The notes below the pieces were generated by a model. That model ran no database searches. It was given only the letters and a program-made list of their open reading frames with translations, and had not been told where the DNA came from. 64,000 bases of DNA from Chaetoderma sp. LZ-2023a (Eukaryota > Mollusca > Caudofoveata > Chaetodermatida > Chaetodermatidae). The position numbers were made by a program, and so were the translations under genes. Location of the stretch: assembly GCA_034401795.1 (NCBI GenBank), contig CM067369.1, positions 91,068,579 through 91,132,578 on the forward strand, written 5' to 3'. How positions within the stretch are numbered: the first letter of the stretch is position 1; each line of letters opens with the position of its first letter. Positions 43,635-55,132 of this stretch are shown here, piece after piece.

Positions 43635-44329
43635 GATACCTAAATCAGCAGTTGAAATAGCATATATATGACATCCTGTAACACATCAGGTAAAGAAGAA
43701 ATTTATTTCAAAATGATGTAATTCAGTGTATATTATGTCATTAACGTGTTTTTATGCCCGAATTGATTGTGACATTTCCTTCTGTATGTTGTATTAGTAC
43801 TACCGGTAGCCTTATGTGATAGTACATTGAAAACAATTTAGTTAAAAGTAATTGTTGCATTAGACGGCGGCGTCTGGTTTCATTTTAGTCAACTTATTTT
43901 CCGTATGTTCCACAGATCTTGTATTCCACAGATTTTGTATTTACGTACTTTCAGTATGTAGTTAGGGTGGGGGGTGGGGTGGGAGGGGAAGGGGTGGAAG
44001 ACGGTTCACCTCTTAAGTATACAGTACTTGATTTCATAGCAGTTATTGACACATGTCCATATATAACCATAACCAGAGCCTTTTCATGCTGAATTCACTA
44101 ACACCTGGATTCAATGGAACAGAATATGACACATACACATACCTGATGATAATGTAAATTTAATTTTAATACAATTTTTAATTTAATAAGTTTAATAGTT
44201 TACTATTCCAGTCTAGGTCTTATCAAAGTAGTTAGCAATCGTAGTTAATTAAAACTGGATTACATCATTGGCCATATTAGATGTCTATTTATATATAGAT
44301 TAGAACGAAGATGCTTGCCTCTCTGACTG
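43635..44329. other. Intronic sequence, nothing recognised
   Basis: AT-rich with a G-rich patch at about 43966-44000. No coding signal. Confidence 0.4.
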
Positions 44330-44490
44330 CTGAGTGTTTGCAAACGACATATTCCAGGAGTTATATCTCTGGACCAGTTAAATATGTTGAAAACAATTTT
44401 CAGTCACATTGTTTTTAAAATATTCAGCAAATCAAGAGTTTTTGCTCATTTAAATTATTGTCTGGTGGCGTGCAACAGTTAGACAGTTAA
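44330..44490 (+). repeat. Family E repeat
   Basis: gtttgcaaacgacatattccaggagttatatctctggaccagttaaatatgttgaaaacaattttcagtcacattg, then ttgtctggtggcgtgcaacagttagac, collinear with 15825-15955. Confidence 0.65.
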
Positions 44491-44504
44491 CGCTAAAAAT
44501 GTCA

Positions 44505-44630
44505 AATTCTAGATAAGTATACTGGAAAGCCGTTGAATATTTTAAAACTAATTTTACTGTGCGCTGTTGTTGCCACAATCAAATTAGTTTCAAAATATTC
44601 AACAGAATATTCCTTACAACGTAAAGAATT
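44505..44630. repeat. Family D core fragment
   Basis: gccgttgaatattttaaaactaattttactgtgcgctgttgttgcc followed by acaatcaaattagtttcaaaatattcaacagaata; outer parts absent. Confidence 0.6.
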
Positions 44631-44730
44631 TGTTGTTTCTGATCTGTATGGATTAAAGTGTTAGGCTGATGCAGGTCGATTACAGTACAAGGTGCTAAGA
44701 GGTTGAGATTATAATCTAATAAGTGTAAAA

Positions 44731-44932
44731 TTAATGCTTTCACAGACAAATCCCTTAAAACGTTAAATTTTTTACGATATAAAACATATTCGGTTGTATA
44801 TTTAAATTAATTTAACTGGAAGTCGTTGATGCATTAGGCAGTAACATCCTCCCAGCCAATTAATTTCAAAATCTTCAACAGTTTGCCTTATGGTTGCCTT
44901 GCAAACTAAATATTCATCGGTGAAATGGTTAA
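44731..44932. repeat. Family C MITE with TTAA ends
   Basis: TTAATGCTTTCACAGACAAATCCC at the left; ATTCATCGGTGAAATGGTTAA at the right. The core lacks the usual TATTTTGAA block on the left arm. Confidence 0.7.
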
Positions 44933-45478
44933 ATTTATTGATTCTTCCCCGCCAGATACTTACAGTTACAATCAACAAAAGGGTCAATCAGTCAGTGACA
45001 ACAATAGGCCATTATATCAGTCAGCTCTTATTCAACAGACTTTATGTCTTCACCCTGTAAATAGATATGATAATAATGGTTAGACTTTTTTGCTTCAGAG
45101 ATTGCTTTTCGAGATATTGTACTGCACAGAAATAATGTAAAATTTAAAACAAAATAAAGCGTACTGTTGAATATTTTTTAATGTAATTGGATTGGAAGAC
45201 ATTAAAACATTGTTTCTGCTTTTGTTTTAGAAACATTAAAACATATTTATGAGCTGTACTGTAAGGTATGGTGTTGACCTTTCTAGAAGCTCGGGCTGTG
45301 CAGTAGCCATTGTACTATGTAAAGAAAATGTGGTAGATCTGGTTTTGATAATTGTATATTTTAAATCTTTGTCTTTATTTATAAAACTCCTATATCCCCA
45401 GGATAAAGATTGTTGTCCAGGCCTACCTATTAGGGGTTGTTTATACCTGAAACCATTCATCCAGATTTCCAGGTTCTA

Positions 45479-45510
<32 letters not shown>

Positions 45511-46665
45511 GCCACCTGTTAGTTATTTTTAAAACAGTTTGCCCGACTACTGCCGCTGCTTTAGGCAGCAACAACATTCAGTTAGATTGTCTTTAAATAA
45601 GAAGAATTTAGAAGTTATAATTTACTTCAGTGTTATCTATGACAAACATAATAAAGATTGTTAATCTACCCGTGTATACTATACTCACCCAACTGTTAAA
45701 AACCTCTTGTATCCTAAATTCGCCTTGTCAGGGTAACCGTTTCATCTCTGAAATGCAGGTATATTAATTTCAAAGCAAATGGACAGTTAATGGATGAATA
45801 CATGACTAATTGATGGTGAAGTTGTCTTAACAGAGTTCTCCAAGTTCAATTAATTTGGAGATATTCAAACAAATATCGTAAAGAATTTGTCATCTATATA
45901 TCCGGTCTGACCAGCTAAAAGAGTTAGGCAGGCTGAAATGTAATTTAAAACGATACCTGGGTATGTAATTTTAGATTTTTTTCTTGCCAAGTAAGTAACT
46001 GCTCGTATGTATAGGCCGAGCCATGTACAGGTGTATATATACATACATTAAACAACTATTATCAATGAGATTTCAGTAATGTATATAGTATGTGTAGATT
46101 GGCAGTGGCGTATACATATATATTTGGATTGAACAGCTAAATATCTTTGTAGATCTTGATTTGTTTGTGACTGTTACCGGCCGGTCGGTCAGCTATCATA
46201 ATTTCTATTAAATAGTATCATTTCTATACATATACGTGTTATACTACCAGTATATGCATGTGGAGGGCTGGTGGTGTTATAGGGATTGCTGACGGCGAGA
46301 TATACCGGTTGTATACCTGTGAATGTGGGCTGACAAGAGGGAGGTATTTGATCAAGTATAGGACGGACTGCAGTGGTTGTTGACAGGACATTAAGAGACT
46401 CATTCATGTGGAATGTATATTGGCTGCTCTGTATTGCTATTTCACTATAATAACTTTTTCAGCTTCAGTTTTAACTTTATTTTCGCCTTAGGATAAGTAA
46501 AAAAACGGGAACAACAGCTCATTTATGGATAAGGCAGTGTTTGTGTGAGGAGGAGTGAAGTAAAGTTTGTGGTAGATAGAAATACCAGCTCCAATCCTCC
46601 AAGTTTCTGTGATTCATCTGTGTGTTCTGTGACTTTTATTGATATAGTTTCAGTGACCAGAATTA
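44933..46665. other. Intronic sequence with (AT)n tract
   Basis: (TA)n at about 45479-45511. A weak palindrome-like gcagcaacaacattcagttagatt lies near 45566. No exon can be supported. Confidence 0.4.
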
Positions 46666-47055
46666 TTAATCTTCATGGTCAAGCAGGCAAAAAGCTTCTG
46701 AAGTGGTATTGAGGAATGGCCATTCGCAGGCCACAATTTTTTTGAAAATGGCTCATTAAGCAAACCAGCCATTCATGTGATAAATTTAAAAACAAGGTCT
46801 TCAAATATTTATATTCTTGACCAGTAAATGGTTCCTCCTTTAATTCTCATATTTATTCAAGAAAATCTAAATTTTCTCATAGAAAATGTTCATTAAAAGG
46901 GAAGAGAAGACTTTTTGAAAACCTACCACTAGAATGCCTGTCAGTGGTAAATTTTCAAAAAGTGTTTCTCTTGGTTTGCAAATGGACATTTCTCAGGACC
47001 AGTCAACTGCCAGTGCAGAAGCTGTTTTTGGCCAGCTTGAGTGTTCAAGGGTTAA
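46666..47055. repeat. Two adjacent family A-like MITEs
   Basis: The first (46666-46843) is eroded: aagcttctgaagtggtattgaggaatggccattcgcagg. The second (46840-47055) reads TTAATTCTCATATTTATTCAAGAAAATCTAAATTTTCTCATAGAAAATG, a small centre TACCACTAGAATGCCTGTCAGTGGTA, and ends gccagcttgagtgttcaagggTTAA. They meet on one TTAA. Confidence 0.65.
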
Positions 47056-47159
47056 ATAATGAAATTATATGACACACATCTTCTCAAAAAACCTAAAATG
47101 ACATAGAAAAGAATGAGGCTACACATTCTTTTACAAAATTTCTATGTGCAGACCATTTA

Positions 47160-47559
47160 TCTATTCACACTTTCAGGAGCTGTGAGCGCAAGCGAGGATG
47201 CTGTAGCAGTATGACAGTCTATGTTTGTGAAAGTGTATACTTTATAACAACTTTCGGCCAATGAAATTTATTGATCTGGATAAATCTGTGCTGTGCTTGT
47301 ATGAATTTTTAAGTGGAAGAAGTAAGTTTATTTAGCCTACAATGATAAGTTCTGAAAGTGGCCTGAATATACCGTTGCCTCTGAATTACTGTATATTTTG
47401 TAAATAGTGCGCGCAACCTGCGCTCTGATGTATACAATCTGAGATGTTTGCTTAAAGGTGTACATATACATACTGCGAAGCTGAACTAACTTACGTTGGC
47501 AAACTTTCGCTCAGGTTACACAGGCTCTTTTTCACAAAGTCAGGAGATAATCTTACAAA
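47160..47559 (+). promoter_or_regulatory. Putative promoter/5' UTR of spectraplakin exon 1b
   Basis: Repeat-free sequence upstream of the coding exon, locally more CpG-containing (gtgcgcgcaacctgcgctc near 47408). The in-frame TAA at 47548-47550 and the Kozak-like caaaATGG set the start at 47560. Transcription start unknown; promoter role inferred. Confidence 0.42.
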
Positions 47560-47803
47560 ATGGATGTATTTAATAATCATTACGATAGCAGCGGTATAGG
47601 TAGTGACAGTTTCGGACTTGGTGATTACGGTGGTAGCAACAGTTTTGGTGGTGGCGGTGATTACGATGAGCTTTTCATTTCTGGTGACAGTTTCTCTGGA
47701 CTCGGTAATAATATTTCGTTTGATTTGTCGGGCGGAGATTCAGCACCGGCCTCCCTATCTGAGTCCATGCATAAATATGAAGCGAATCGTCGCAGACATA
47801 CAG
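47560..47803 (+). CDS. Spectraplakin alternative first coding exon 1b (Gly/Ser/Asp-rich N terminus)
   Basis: 244 nt encode 81 residues plus one base, ending ACAG|GTACTT. Phase 1 is the phase required by the exon at 61571 and the same as exon 1a, so splicing completes Asp of the ERDAVQKK motif. The sequence is Gly/Ser/Asp-rich (FGLGDYGGSNSFGGGGDYDE, ISFDLSGGDS), probably disordered, then a charged MHKYEANRRRHT just before the actin-binding domain. I recognise no homologue. Assignment rests on start context, donor, phase and location between exon 1a and exon 2. An alternative is an unrelated gene with a downstream exon outside the window. Confidence 0.7.
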
Positions 47804-47887
47804 GTACTTACATGTAATACTGAAATTATTTATCAGATTTGGTGCAGGTAATATTCTTTTCACTGCACGTAAGAATAATGACGCAGT

Positions 47888-48290
47888 TATGGATGAATCC
47901 AGTTTTAGCTATGTCCCGCCCATTCCTAGCTAGGCTCCACCCATGCTTTGTCTCGGTTGGGGTCGATCAAACTCTGAACTCCCTGAACATCATTTCCAGA
48001 AAACTATACAGGTAAGTTTTTAAATATTTTGAAACTAATTTGACTGGATGCTGTTGCTGCCTATCACCCAGTCAAATTAATTTCACAATGTTCAATAGAA
48101 TGGTTATTAAGTAGTAAAGACATACAATTCGTACAACTTGACTGACTATTAAGTATTTATGACAGACTTAGATTCATTCATGACATTATTGATTGCGACA
48201 TCAACCAACAGTCCAACATGTATATGTGATGTAATTGATTATGACTTGATATATTTGACTGACAGATTGGATTTCTCTATTACTTACTAC
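47888..48290 (+). repeat. Family D MITE copy
   Basis: gaatccagttttagctatgtcccgcccattcctagctaggctccaccc, aaaactatacag|gtaag (48009-48016), core and downstream segment. It lies within 100 bp of the exon 1b donor. Confidence 0.8.
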
Positions 48291-48299
48291 CACTTCAAT

Positions 48300-48480
48300 A
48301 GAGAGATCCAGTATTCTAGCTATACCCACTCATTTATAACTAAGCTTCGCCAACTTTTTGCGTATGTTGAATCAATTGATTTAAAACTGTGAAGCCTGAG
48401 GTCCTGGAATAGAAATTTCAACAACATCTCCCAGTCATATCAGTTTCAAAATATTCAACGTCAGCTGCTTACTTGGGTGG
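48300..48480 (+). repeat. Family D fragment
   Basis: gagatccagtattctagctatacccactcatttataactaagcttcgcc, then after a deletion ctcccagtcatatcagtttcaaaatattcaac. Confidence 0.6.
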
Positions 48481-48674
48481 TTGGCTTAAAAATATTTATA
48501 TTGCAAAGTCAGGTTTCTAAGTTTAAAATGGATCCCTCTATTGAATCCCTGTTTAGTCTGTTTCTTAGAAAACAAAACTTGTTCTAGGAATGACATCATT
48601 GCCTCTGGCAATGCTTCAACAAATGAAGGCATCTTATTAATTGCCAGACTGCAGCCAGGTATTGTTGTCAATCG

Positions 48675-49035
48675 AGGAATCCAGCTTTAGCCAATCCCCG
48701 TCTATCTTTAGCTAAGTTCCACCTACACATCGCTCTTGTTGGGATCGATCGATCCCTGAACTCCTTGACTATCAGTTTCTAGGAAACTATACAGGTAGGT
48801 GTTGAATATTTTGAAACTGCTTTGACTGGCTGATGTTGCCGCCTATCAACAGCACCCAGTCAAATTAGTTTCAAAATATTCAACAGCACATTTAGTAAGT
48901 AGTAAAAATATACAATTCGTACAACAATGCTTAGTCTGTTATCAATTAAGCATTTGTGACAAACTTATCTACTTCATCATTCATGATGTCAATGATTATG
49001 ATGGATAAACTGGAAAGGTCCATTAATATAGTGGG
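48675..49035 (+). repeat. Family D MITE copy
   Basis: gaatccagctttagccaatccccgtctatctttagc, aaactatacaggtaggtgttgaatattttgaaactgctttgactggctgatgttgccgcctatcaacagcacccagtcaaattagtttcaaaatattcaac, then the trailer ending gataaactggaaaggtcca. Confidence 0.78.
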
Positions 49036-49422
49036 TGACCAGCAGGTTTGATGTTTAGATGTGTATAAAGAGGATCCAGTCTTTGTACACACGCACACGC
49101 ATGCAAGCGCGCATGCACACACAACTCGGACACATGTGTCTGTAGTGTGTTGATTCTTTAGAATGTGATTCAATTAATGCCTCTCCAATCTTATAAATCG
49201 ATTCTACTACCATAAGTGACTTAGATCTGTCCAGTTATTTGATGGACATTGTTTCTGCTGAACAAATATGTTAAAATTCAAGCAAATCAAACAGTCTAGT
49301 CATGTAAGCTGATAATAATGTAATTTCATGTATTGATAGTAACAGAAATTATCACTAAAATAGCGACCACTAAAAAGAGTATTCATTCACAGAACTTCCA
49401 GAGAGAAAACTTGTGCATTTTA
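49036..49422. other. Intronic sequence, nothing recognised
   Basis: Contains a purine-pyrimidine alternating acacgcacacgcatgcaagcgcgcatgcac stretch near 49089 that could adopt Z-DNA. Confidence 0.4.
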
Positions 49423-49608
49423 TTAACCCGTCTGCTGTTTTCATGGAATGCTTCTTTTTAACCGTTTACATTTTTCAACAAATTTGGTGCGAGCTGGTGC
49501 TGTCGAAGACAGCAACATCATACACCAACATTGTTGAAAAATGAACACCAGTCTTTTATATTGACACAGTAAACGATAGAATATTGACATCAGAGTGGTA
49601 AGAATTAA
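49423..49608. repeat. Family B MITE with TTAA ends
   Basis: TTAACCCGTCTGCTG opens and GACATCAGAGTGGTAAGAATTAA closes. Central hairpin AAATTTGGTGCGAGCTGGTGCTGTCGAAGACAGCAACATCATACACCAACATT. Confidence 0.75.
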
Positions 49609-49811
49609 CACTTATATCAGCCAAAAATGGCTTCTGCAGTGGGCTTGAGAAATGTCCATTTGCAGACCAACAGATTTTGAAAATTTACTACTGAAATGAC
49701 TGGCTCGAAGTCATTCCATTGGTAAAATTTTGAAAGTAGTCTTTTTTTGGTCTGCAAATGAGCATTTTCTATGAGAAAATTAAAATCTTCTTGACCAAAT
49801 TCGATGGTTAA
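49605..49811. repeat. Family A foldback MITE, chained to its neighbours
   Basis: Starts on the TTAA (49605-49608) that ends the family B element and finishes on the TTAA (49808-49811) that begins the next family A element. The centre is shortened (AATGACTGGCTCGAAGTCATTCC). Confidence 0.8.
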
Positions 49812-50008
49812 AACCCTTTAACCCTCAAGGTGGCCAAGAAACAGCCTCTGCAGTGGTCTTGGTAATTGCCCATTTGCAGATCAAGAAAAACTTTTCTGGA
49901 AATTTTTCACTGGAATGAGAAAAAATAGTTTTCTCTTAGTCTGCAAATGAAGATTTTCTATGAGAAATTTTAAATTTTATGAAAAAAATCTGAGGTTTAA
50001 GGGGTAAA
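49808..50008. repeat. Family A MITE, diverged
   Basis: TTAAAACCCTTTAACCCTCAAGGTGGCC start, tttgcagatcaagaaaaactttt, most of the palindrome centre missing, ctgaggtttaaggggtaa end. Confidence 0.7.
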
Positions 50009-50109
50009 AAAAAAGAAGGTATTGCAATGGATTTGTTGAACTGGTGTCTAAGATACAAACATTATTCCTCATGGCTTAACTGCTTTCAACATTAGCATTA
50101 CATCAGCCT

Positions 50110-50328
50110 TTAACACTTTAACACTCATATCAGCCAAAAATGACTTTTGCAGTGGTCTTGAGAAATGTCCATTGCCAGACCAAGAGAAGGCTATTTTTGA
50201 AATTTTAATACTTGACTGACATTCCAATAGTACATTTTCAAAGATAGTCTTTTCTTGGTCTGCAAATCGACATTTTCTATGAGAAAATTTAAATTTTCTT
50301 AAACAGGTTCGAGTTTTAAAGGGTTTAA
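50110..50328. repeat. Family A MITE with TTAA ends
   Basis: TTAACACTTTAACACTCATATCAGCCAAAAATGAC at the left; CAGGTTCGAGTTTTAAAGGGTTTAA at the right. The centre has lost one arm (ACTTGACTGACATTCCAATAG). Confidence 0.78.
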
Positions 50329-50392
50329 CACATTCAAACAATCTCTGAGCTTTTGCTTGTGAGCATGCTACAGGTTAATTCTATTATCAAGT

Positions 50393-50589
50393 TTAACCCT
50401 TGCCACTCTGATGTCAATGTTCTATCTTTCACTGTGTCAATAGCAAAGAAACTGGTGTACATTTTTCAACCATTTTGGTGTACGATGTTGCTGCTGGCTG
50501 TGACAGATTTGTTGAAAAAATGAACATCAGTTCATCCTTTAATTTAATTTAAAATTTTTAAATTTTAACATCAGAGTGGTAAGGGTTAA
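50393..50589. repeat. Family B MITE with TTAA ends and matching inverted termini
   Basis: TTAA-CCCTTGCCACTCTGATGTCAAT at the left and ACATCAGAGTGGTAAGGG-TTAA at the right are inverted repeats with intact TTAA on both sides. Interior GATGTTGCTGCTGGCTGTGACAG. Confidence 0.85.
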
Positions 50590-50666
50590 CCAGACATGGG
50601 TTTAACATCTTTTATGTCAACAGCGCCCCAAAGCACTCAAATTGCTACTCATATCAATATAACACT

Positions 50667-50886
50667 TTAACCCTATAACACACATCAGCCAAAAATGTCT
50701 TCTGCATTTGTCTTGGGAAATGTCCATCGGCAGACCAAGAGAAGAATTTAATTTTTTTAATTTACGATGGCCGCAGTCATTCCAGTCGTAAATTTTCTAA
50801 AATAGTCTTCTCTTGGTCTTGCAAATGGACATTTTCTATGAGAAAATTTAAATTTTCTTGAACAAATTTGAGGGTTAAAGGGTTAA
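50667..50886. repeat. Family A MITE with TTAA ends
   Basis: TTAACCCTATAACACACATCAGCC at the left; AAATTTGAGGGTTAAAGGGTTAA at the right. The centre is reduced to TACGATGGCCGCAGTCATTCCAGTCGTA. Confidence 0.8.
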
Positions 50887-51104
50887 ACGGTGACATAAGA
50901 AGGGTTAAGGTCATGGTATTTGAAAGCAAGAAATTTGTATCAATGAAAAAATAAATCAGTTTAGCTGCTCTGATGTGGAGTGTTGAAAAGAGCTTCATAA
51001 CATTGGCTGCATTCATGGACATGATGGGAATCCTCTCAAATCTCACTTGGCACCTGAGCATGCTGGCTGGTAAAAGCTGTAGGGAAATAGTGACTCATAT
51101 TGAT

Positions 51105-51330
51105 TTTAATTTGTCAAGAAAATTGAGCCTTTTGTGTAGTTAATGTCCATTTGCAGACCAAAAGAATACTGGGTTTTTTTTTTAATTTTACAGCTAGAAT
51201 AACTGGCACGATAAATGAGACAGTCGATCCAGTGGTAAAATTAAAAAAATAGTATTCTCTTGGCCTGCAGATGGACATTACTCAAGACGAGTGCAAGGGA
51301 TGGTTTTGGTCGGATTAACCATTAAATGGT
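51105..51330. repeat. Family A-like MITE, diverged
   Basis: aatgtccatttgcagaccaaaagaatac, AATAACTGGCACGATAAATGAGACAGTCGATCC, attctcttggcctgcagatggacattactcaagac, ending cattaaatgg. Confidence 0.65.
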
Positions 51331-51599
51331 GATGCAATTCTTATGCCTATAAAGCAGCCTATTATCAACTAAAATCAAGATTATCTTTGAAGTCATACAT
51401 CACGAGATCAATATTCTACACATTTCTCTTTCTGTTTTTGTATTTTTGAAAAACTATATTGAGTACATTATATATACATTGTGTTCATTTGACTTTTTGA
51501 TTACTGTGGTACAATGGCCCATTTTAAATATGTAATTAACTCAATGAAAATTGTGCATATGTTAAAATAACAAAAACAAATGTGTATACAATTCATGAG
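51331..51599. other. Intronic sequence, nothing recognised
   Basis: AT-rich, no structure seen. Confidence 0.35.
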
Positions 51600-51955
51600 T
51601 CCATTTCCTCAGTCAATCAAATGACGTCATAAAAAAATAAGTGACGTGTAGGATGACATCATAATCATTAAGTCATAATTGACTCGATTTAGTCCGACTT
51701 AAACACTGTACGAATTGTACATCTTTAGTATTTAATGTACATCTTTACTATTTAATAAACATGCCATAGGCAGCAACAGCACCCAGTCAAATTAGTTTCA
51801 AAATATTCAACAGCTTACCTGTATGGTTTTCTTGAAATTGATAGTCAGGGACTGACAGGACTTCAGGGATCGATCGTTTCCAACATGAGCGATGTGTGCT
51901 AGAGTTTAGCTAGAGATGTGTGGGTGTAGCTTAAACTGGAAAGGTTCATTGGATG
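51600..51955 (-). repeat. Family D MITE copy
   Basis: Inverted: tgacgtcataaaaaaataagtgacgtgtaggatgacatcataatc trailer, aaacactgtacgaattgtacatc, GGCAGCAACAGCACCCAGTCAAATTAGTTTCAAAATATTCAACAGCTTACCTGTATGG, ending gggtgtagcttaaactggaaaggttcatt. Confidence 0.75.
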
Positions 51956-52429
51956 CACTTTGTCATATCTGACTTCAATAACATTGCGATTTTAGTTGAT
52001 CGTCTGAACTCTTTAATGTGCATTAATACGCAGAATGAAATTGGGCCCTTAGACCATGATTACATGGAGTATAGATATTGCATACATACATTGGCGGATC
52101 TAGACATTTGGTCATTTGCTTTATGTGTGACAGTTTGGGGGATCGTTGTGAGGTGGCAGTGCAGGCTTTCTTCCCCAGGTGAAATTTAAAATGAGATTAG
52201 TCATTTCCTGCATTCTGACGGATAAACAATACCATTATTAGTCTGAGTCTGCACTGACGTTCAACTGGCCCGTGGCAGAGATTTGGATTGACATGACAGC
52301 GCTACCTGTCACAGTACTGTTTCAGGATCAGAGCCGACTTGAACTACATGAGTATCATCTCAAACAAAGTTGGAGGAGATTGTATAGGAATGCGCTCGTT
52401 TGTAGGTACATTCGTACATACTTATTGGT

Positions 52430-53190
52430 TTCCAGAAAATAACTTGTGTTTGCATGTACTGATTTAAACCTGCTTAGTAATGCGAATATGGAGGGCAAGT
52501 TTGAATTCAGTCAATTAGTGTCAAATTTAGCCTGAGTTATTTGCCCTTGGAAGTATGAAATTTGAAAAATTATCAGCTTGTGTACAATAACTTCTTTGTC
52601 AGCAGTGATTTGCACCAGCTTCGACATCCTGCTTGGAAATACATATATGGAGGAGGCCATGTTCAAATTCCGTCAATTTATGTCAAATTTACCCAGAGTT
52701 GTCCGCTCTTGAAAAAATATAAACATTAATTTGAAAGTTTCCAGGCAATAACTCGTGTTGTACTAAATCGATTTGAACCAAATTCGGAATATAGATTAAT
52801 ACTACCGAGGTGGGTGTCAAGTTCGTGTTGCATTACTTTTCGACTATATTGGCCAGAGTTATCACCCTTGAAACATGCACACTTTAATTTGGCCATTGCC
52901 AGGCAATAACTCAATCTATACTAAACTGATTCGAACTGACTGCAGAATGTAGCTTAATACTATAGAGACGGATGGCAAGTTCATGTTCGATTAGTTTTCG
53001 TCAATATTTGCCAGAGTTATCACCCTTGAAAAATACAAACTTCTTTAATTTGGCAATTTCCATGCAGTAACTCATGCTAGACTAAACAGATTTTACCCAA
53101 ATTCAGAATTTAGATTAATAGTATTAGGACATTTTGTTAGTTTCCATCAATAATTGCCAGAGCTGTCACCCTTGAAACGTAAACTTCATT
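52430..53190. repeat. Degenerate tandem repeat, about 150-180-bp unit
   Basis: About five units share tggcaa(t/g)ttccaggcaataactc, tgta.taaa(c/t).gatt.gaacc, attcagaat.tagattaatact and gccagagttatcacccttgaaa.a (starts near 52430, 52570, 52730, 52900 and 53060). No coding potential. Confidence 0.75.
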
Positions 53191-54509
53191 AATTTAACGT
53201 TATCCCCTTACAAGACACTGTAATGTAACGGCATATATATCAGTTATAAATAGGCAGAAGTGAATTGCCCAGATTCCTTGCATGGCATTTCCAAAAAAGC
53301 GGGAATTGAGGAGATTTGTATTGCTTGCAATGCCTCGCTAATTGTGAACAAATGTTACAAAACTAACAACAGTTATCAATTTTATTCTGGACTTTATTCC
53401 TCCAATTGATAGAACACCCACATAAAATGTCATAAGAAAGGTGCCCCATTACCTCCTTCTCTTCCCCCCCCCCCACCCCTGCTTGCATCGACCACCTCAT
53501 ACATTCATACTTGATGATCCTCATATCTCTTTATTTGCAATCATATCAAGTTATCATCTTTTGATATGCACATGTCTATATTTGCTATCAGTTATAACTG
53601 AATGGCATTATTATCTATCACTTCAAGAACCTGGTCAAGTATTGTATTTCAAGTACCATAGAAAGATAAAGAATTATAAGTATGCTTTGTGCAGAGAGCA
53701 ATCAATGGTCAGTTCATGTGACAACACCCATTTCATAAGAGGTAGAAGTACTCTTGACACTCAAACTTGTTTTTGACATCTATACATAAGGTGCTTTGTT
53801 TAGAAAAATTCTAAAGCTTTAAATCTGGCATTATGTTAGAAATACTTTTTGTATGAGAACACCCTTTCTGAACATTGTCATGTCTTGTAATTTGTAATGC
53901 CATGAATATTTAAATGCCCCGATATAAATATATGGGGCTATATAAAAAGCATTTGATTTTCCATGTTTGTGTTGTCTCCAGTTCAACTGAAGGGTGGTTC
54001 ATTAAACTTGCATGGTAGTTTATCCTTGGGGTAGAAAGATGCCCATTGATTTTGTTGTCAAAAGGTCCACTGTCAAAGTGATGATGATGACCCAACGAAG
54101 GGCATTGTGTTGCATGTCCTGAGGATAGCTCAATTTCTGCTTACAGGAATTTGACCAGACTTAGAGGTTGTGCTCTGAGGTCCATAGAACCATATCGATT
54201 TCGGTGAAACTCACGGTGACCCAATTTTAGAAATTGTGTTTTGATTCCAGGTGATAGCTCAAGCTCTACTGAAGGAATCGGCATCACAGGGATGAGAATC
54301 TTCCTGTTTTTCGCTGATTTCCTCCTTTTTAAAAGAATTTTGAAATATAAAAAGTTGCCAGTTCTGTCTGAATAGATGATATTTTGGGAGGGTAGGTTAT
54401 CTTCCTCCTTTTTTCTCGAACAGTTCCTCTTTTTTTTCTTTCGGCCATTCTCATGCCTGTCATCAGACCTTGGTGGGACGTTGCCTTCGGGGGTGTGCTA
54501 AAAACCTTA
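53191..54509. other. Intronic sequence without recognised features
   Basis: Poly-C block at about 53465-53475. Open frame 53441-53776 shows no motif. No exon with matching splice signals was found. Confidence 0.4.
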
Positions 54510-54747
54510 TTAACCCTCTAACACTCATATCAGCCAAAAACATCTTCTTCAGTGGTCTTGGGAAATGTCCATTTGCAGAACAAGAGAACACTGGCTTTGA
54601 AAATTTACCACTGGAATGACTGGATCGATAATCGAGCCAGTCATTCCAGTGGTAAAGTTTCAAAAATAGTCTTCTTGGTCTGTAAAATGACATTTTCTAT
54701 GAGAGAATAGAAATTTTCTTGAACAAATTCGAGTGTTAAGGGCTTAA
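54510..54747. repeat. Family A MITE, best complete copy
   Basis: TTAA-CCCTCTAACACTCATATCAGCC at the left and GAGTGTTAAGGGC-TTAA at the right. Between them are accgtcttc-type and tttgcagaacaagagaacac arms and the perfect centre ACCACTGGAATGACTGGATCGATAATCGAGCCAGTCATTCCAGTGGT. Confidence 0.88.
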
Positions 54748-55132
54748 TGTTGGGACCAAAAAGTCATGGTCATAACCCCAATACAGATATTGTGTTGTGT
54801 TTCCGTGCGCTATTATTATGTAGCTTACTTAACCTGTACTGAAATGATTTTAAACCTTGAATGAAGCCTTGCTCGCTGTGGTTAATATATACAACTAAAC
54901 AAGTTATTTTTGTGAGTATTTTACCATCTGACCTTAGCAACATAATTATGGCAAAATATGATGACTTAATCTGCTGATCTCCACACATGAGCAAGCGGGT
55001 TTTAATTACGAGTATGTGTTACAAAATATATTGGACCCCTATTGTGGACATTAAAATGTATTTGTTTTGTTATTTGGGTGAAAAGATATAATTAAAAGTT
55101 ATCGCGATCTTTTATCTGCTAACACTACATAG
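54748..55132. other. Intronic sequence, nothing recognised
   Basis: AT-rich; no frames or repeats stand out. Confidence 0.35.

Noticed and set aside
52000-52200. Frame at 51953-52189 as an extra plakin first exon
   Set aside because: No phase-1 donor follows and its sequence lacks any similarity to known plakin N termini.
53441-53776. 111-codon frame as a gene
   Set aside because: Starts in a poly-C/T region, no motif, no promoter or splice support.
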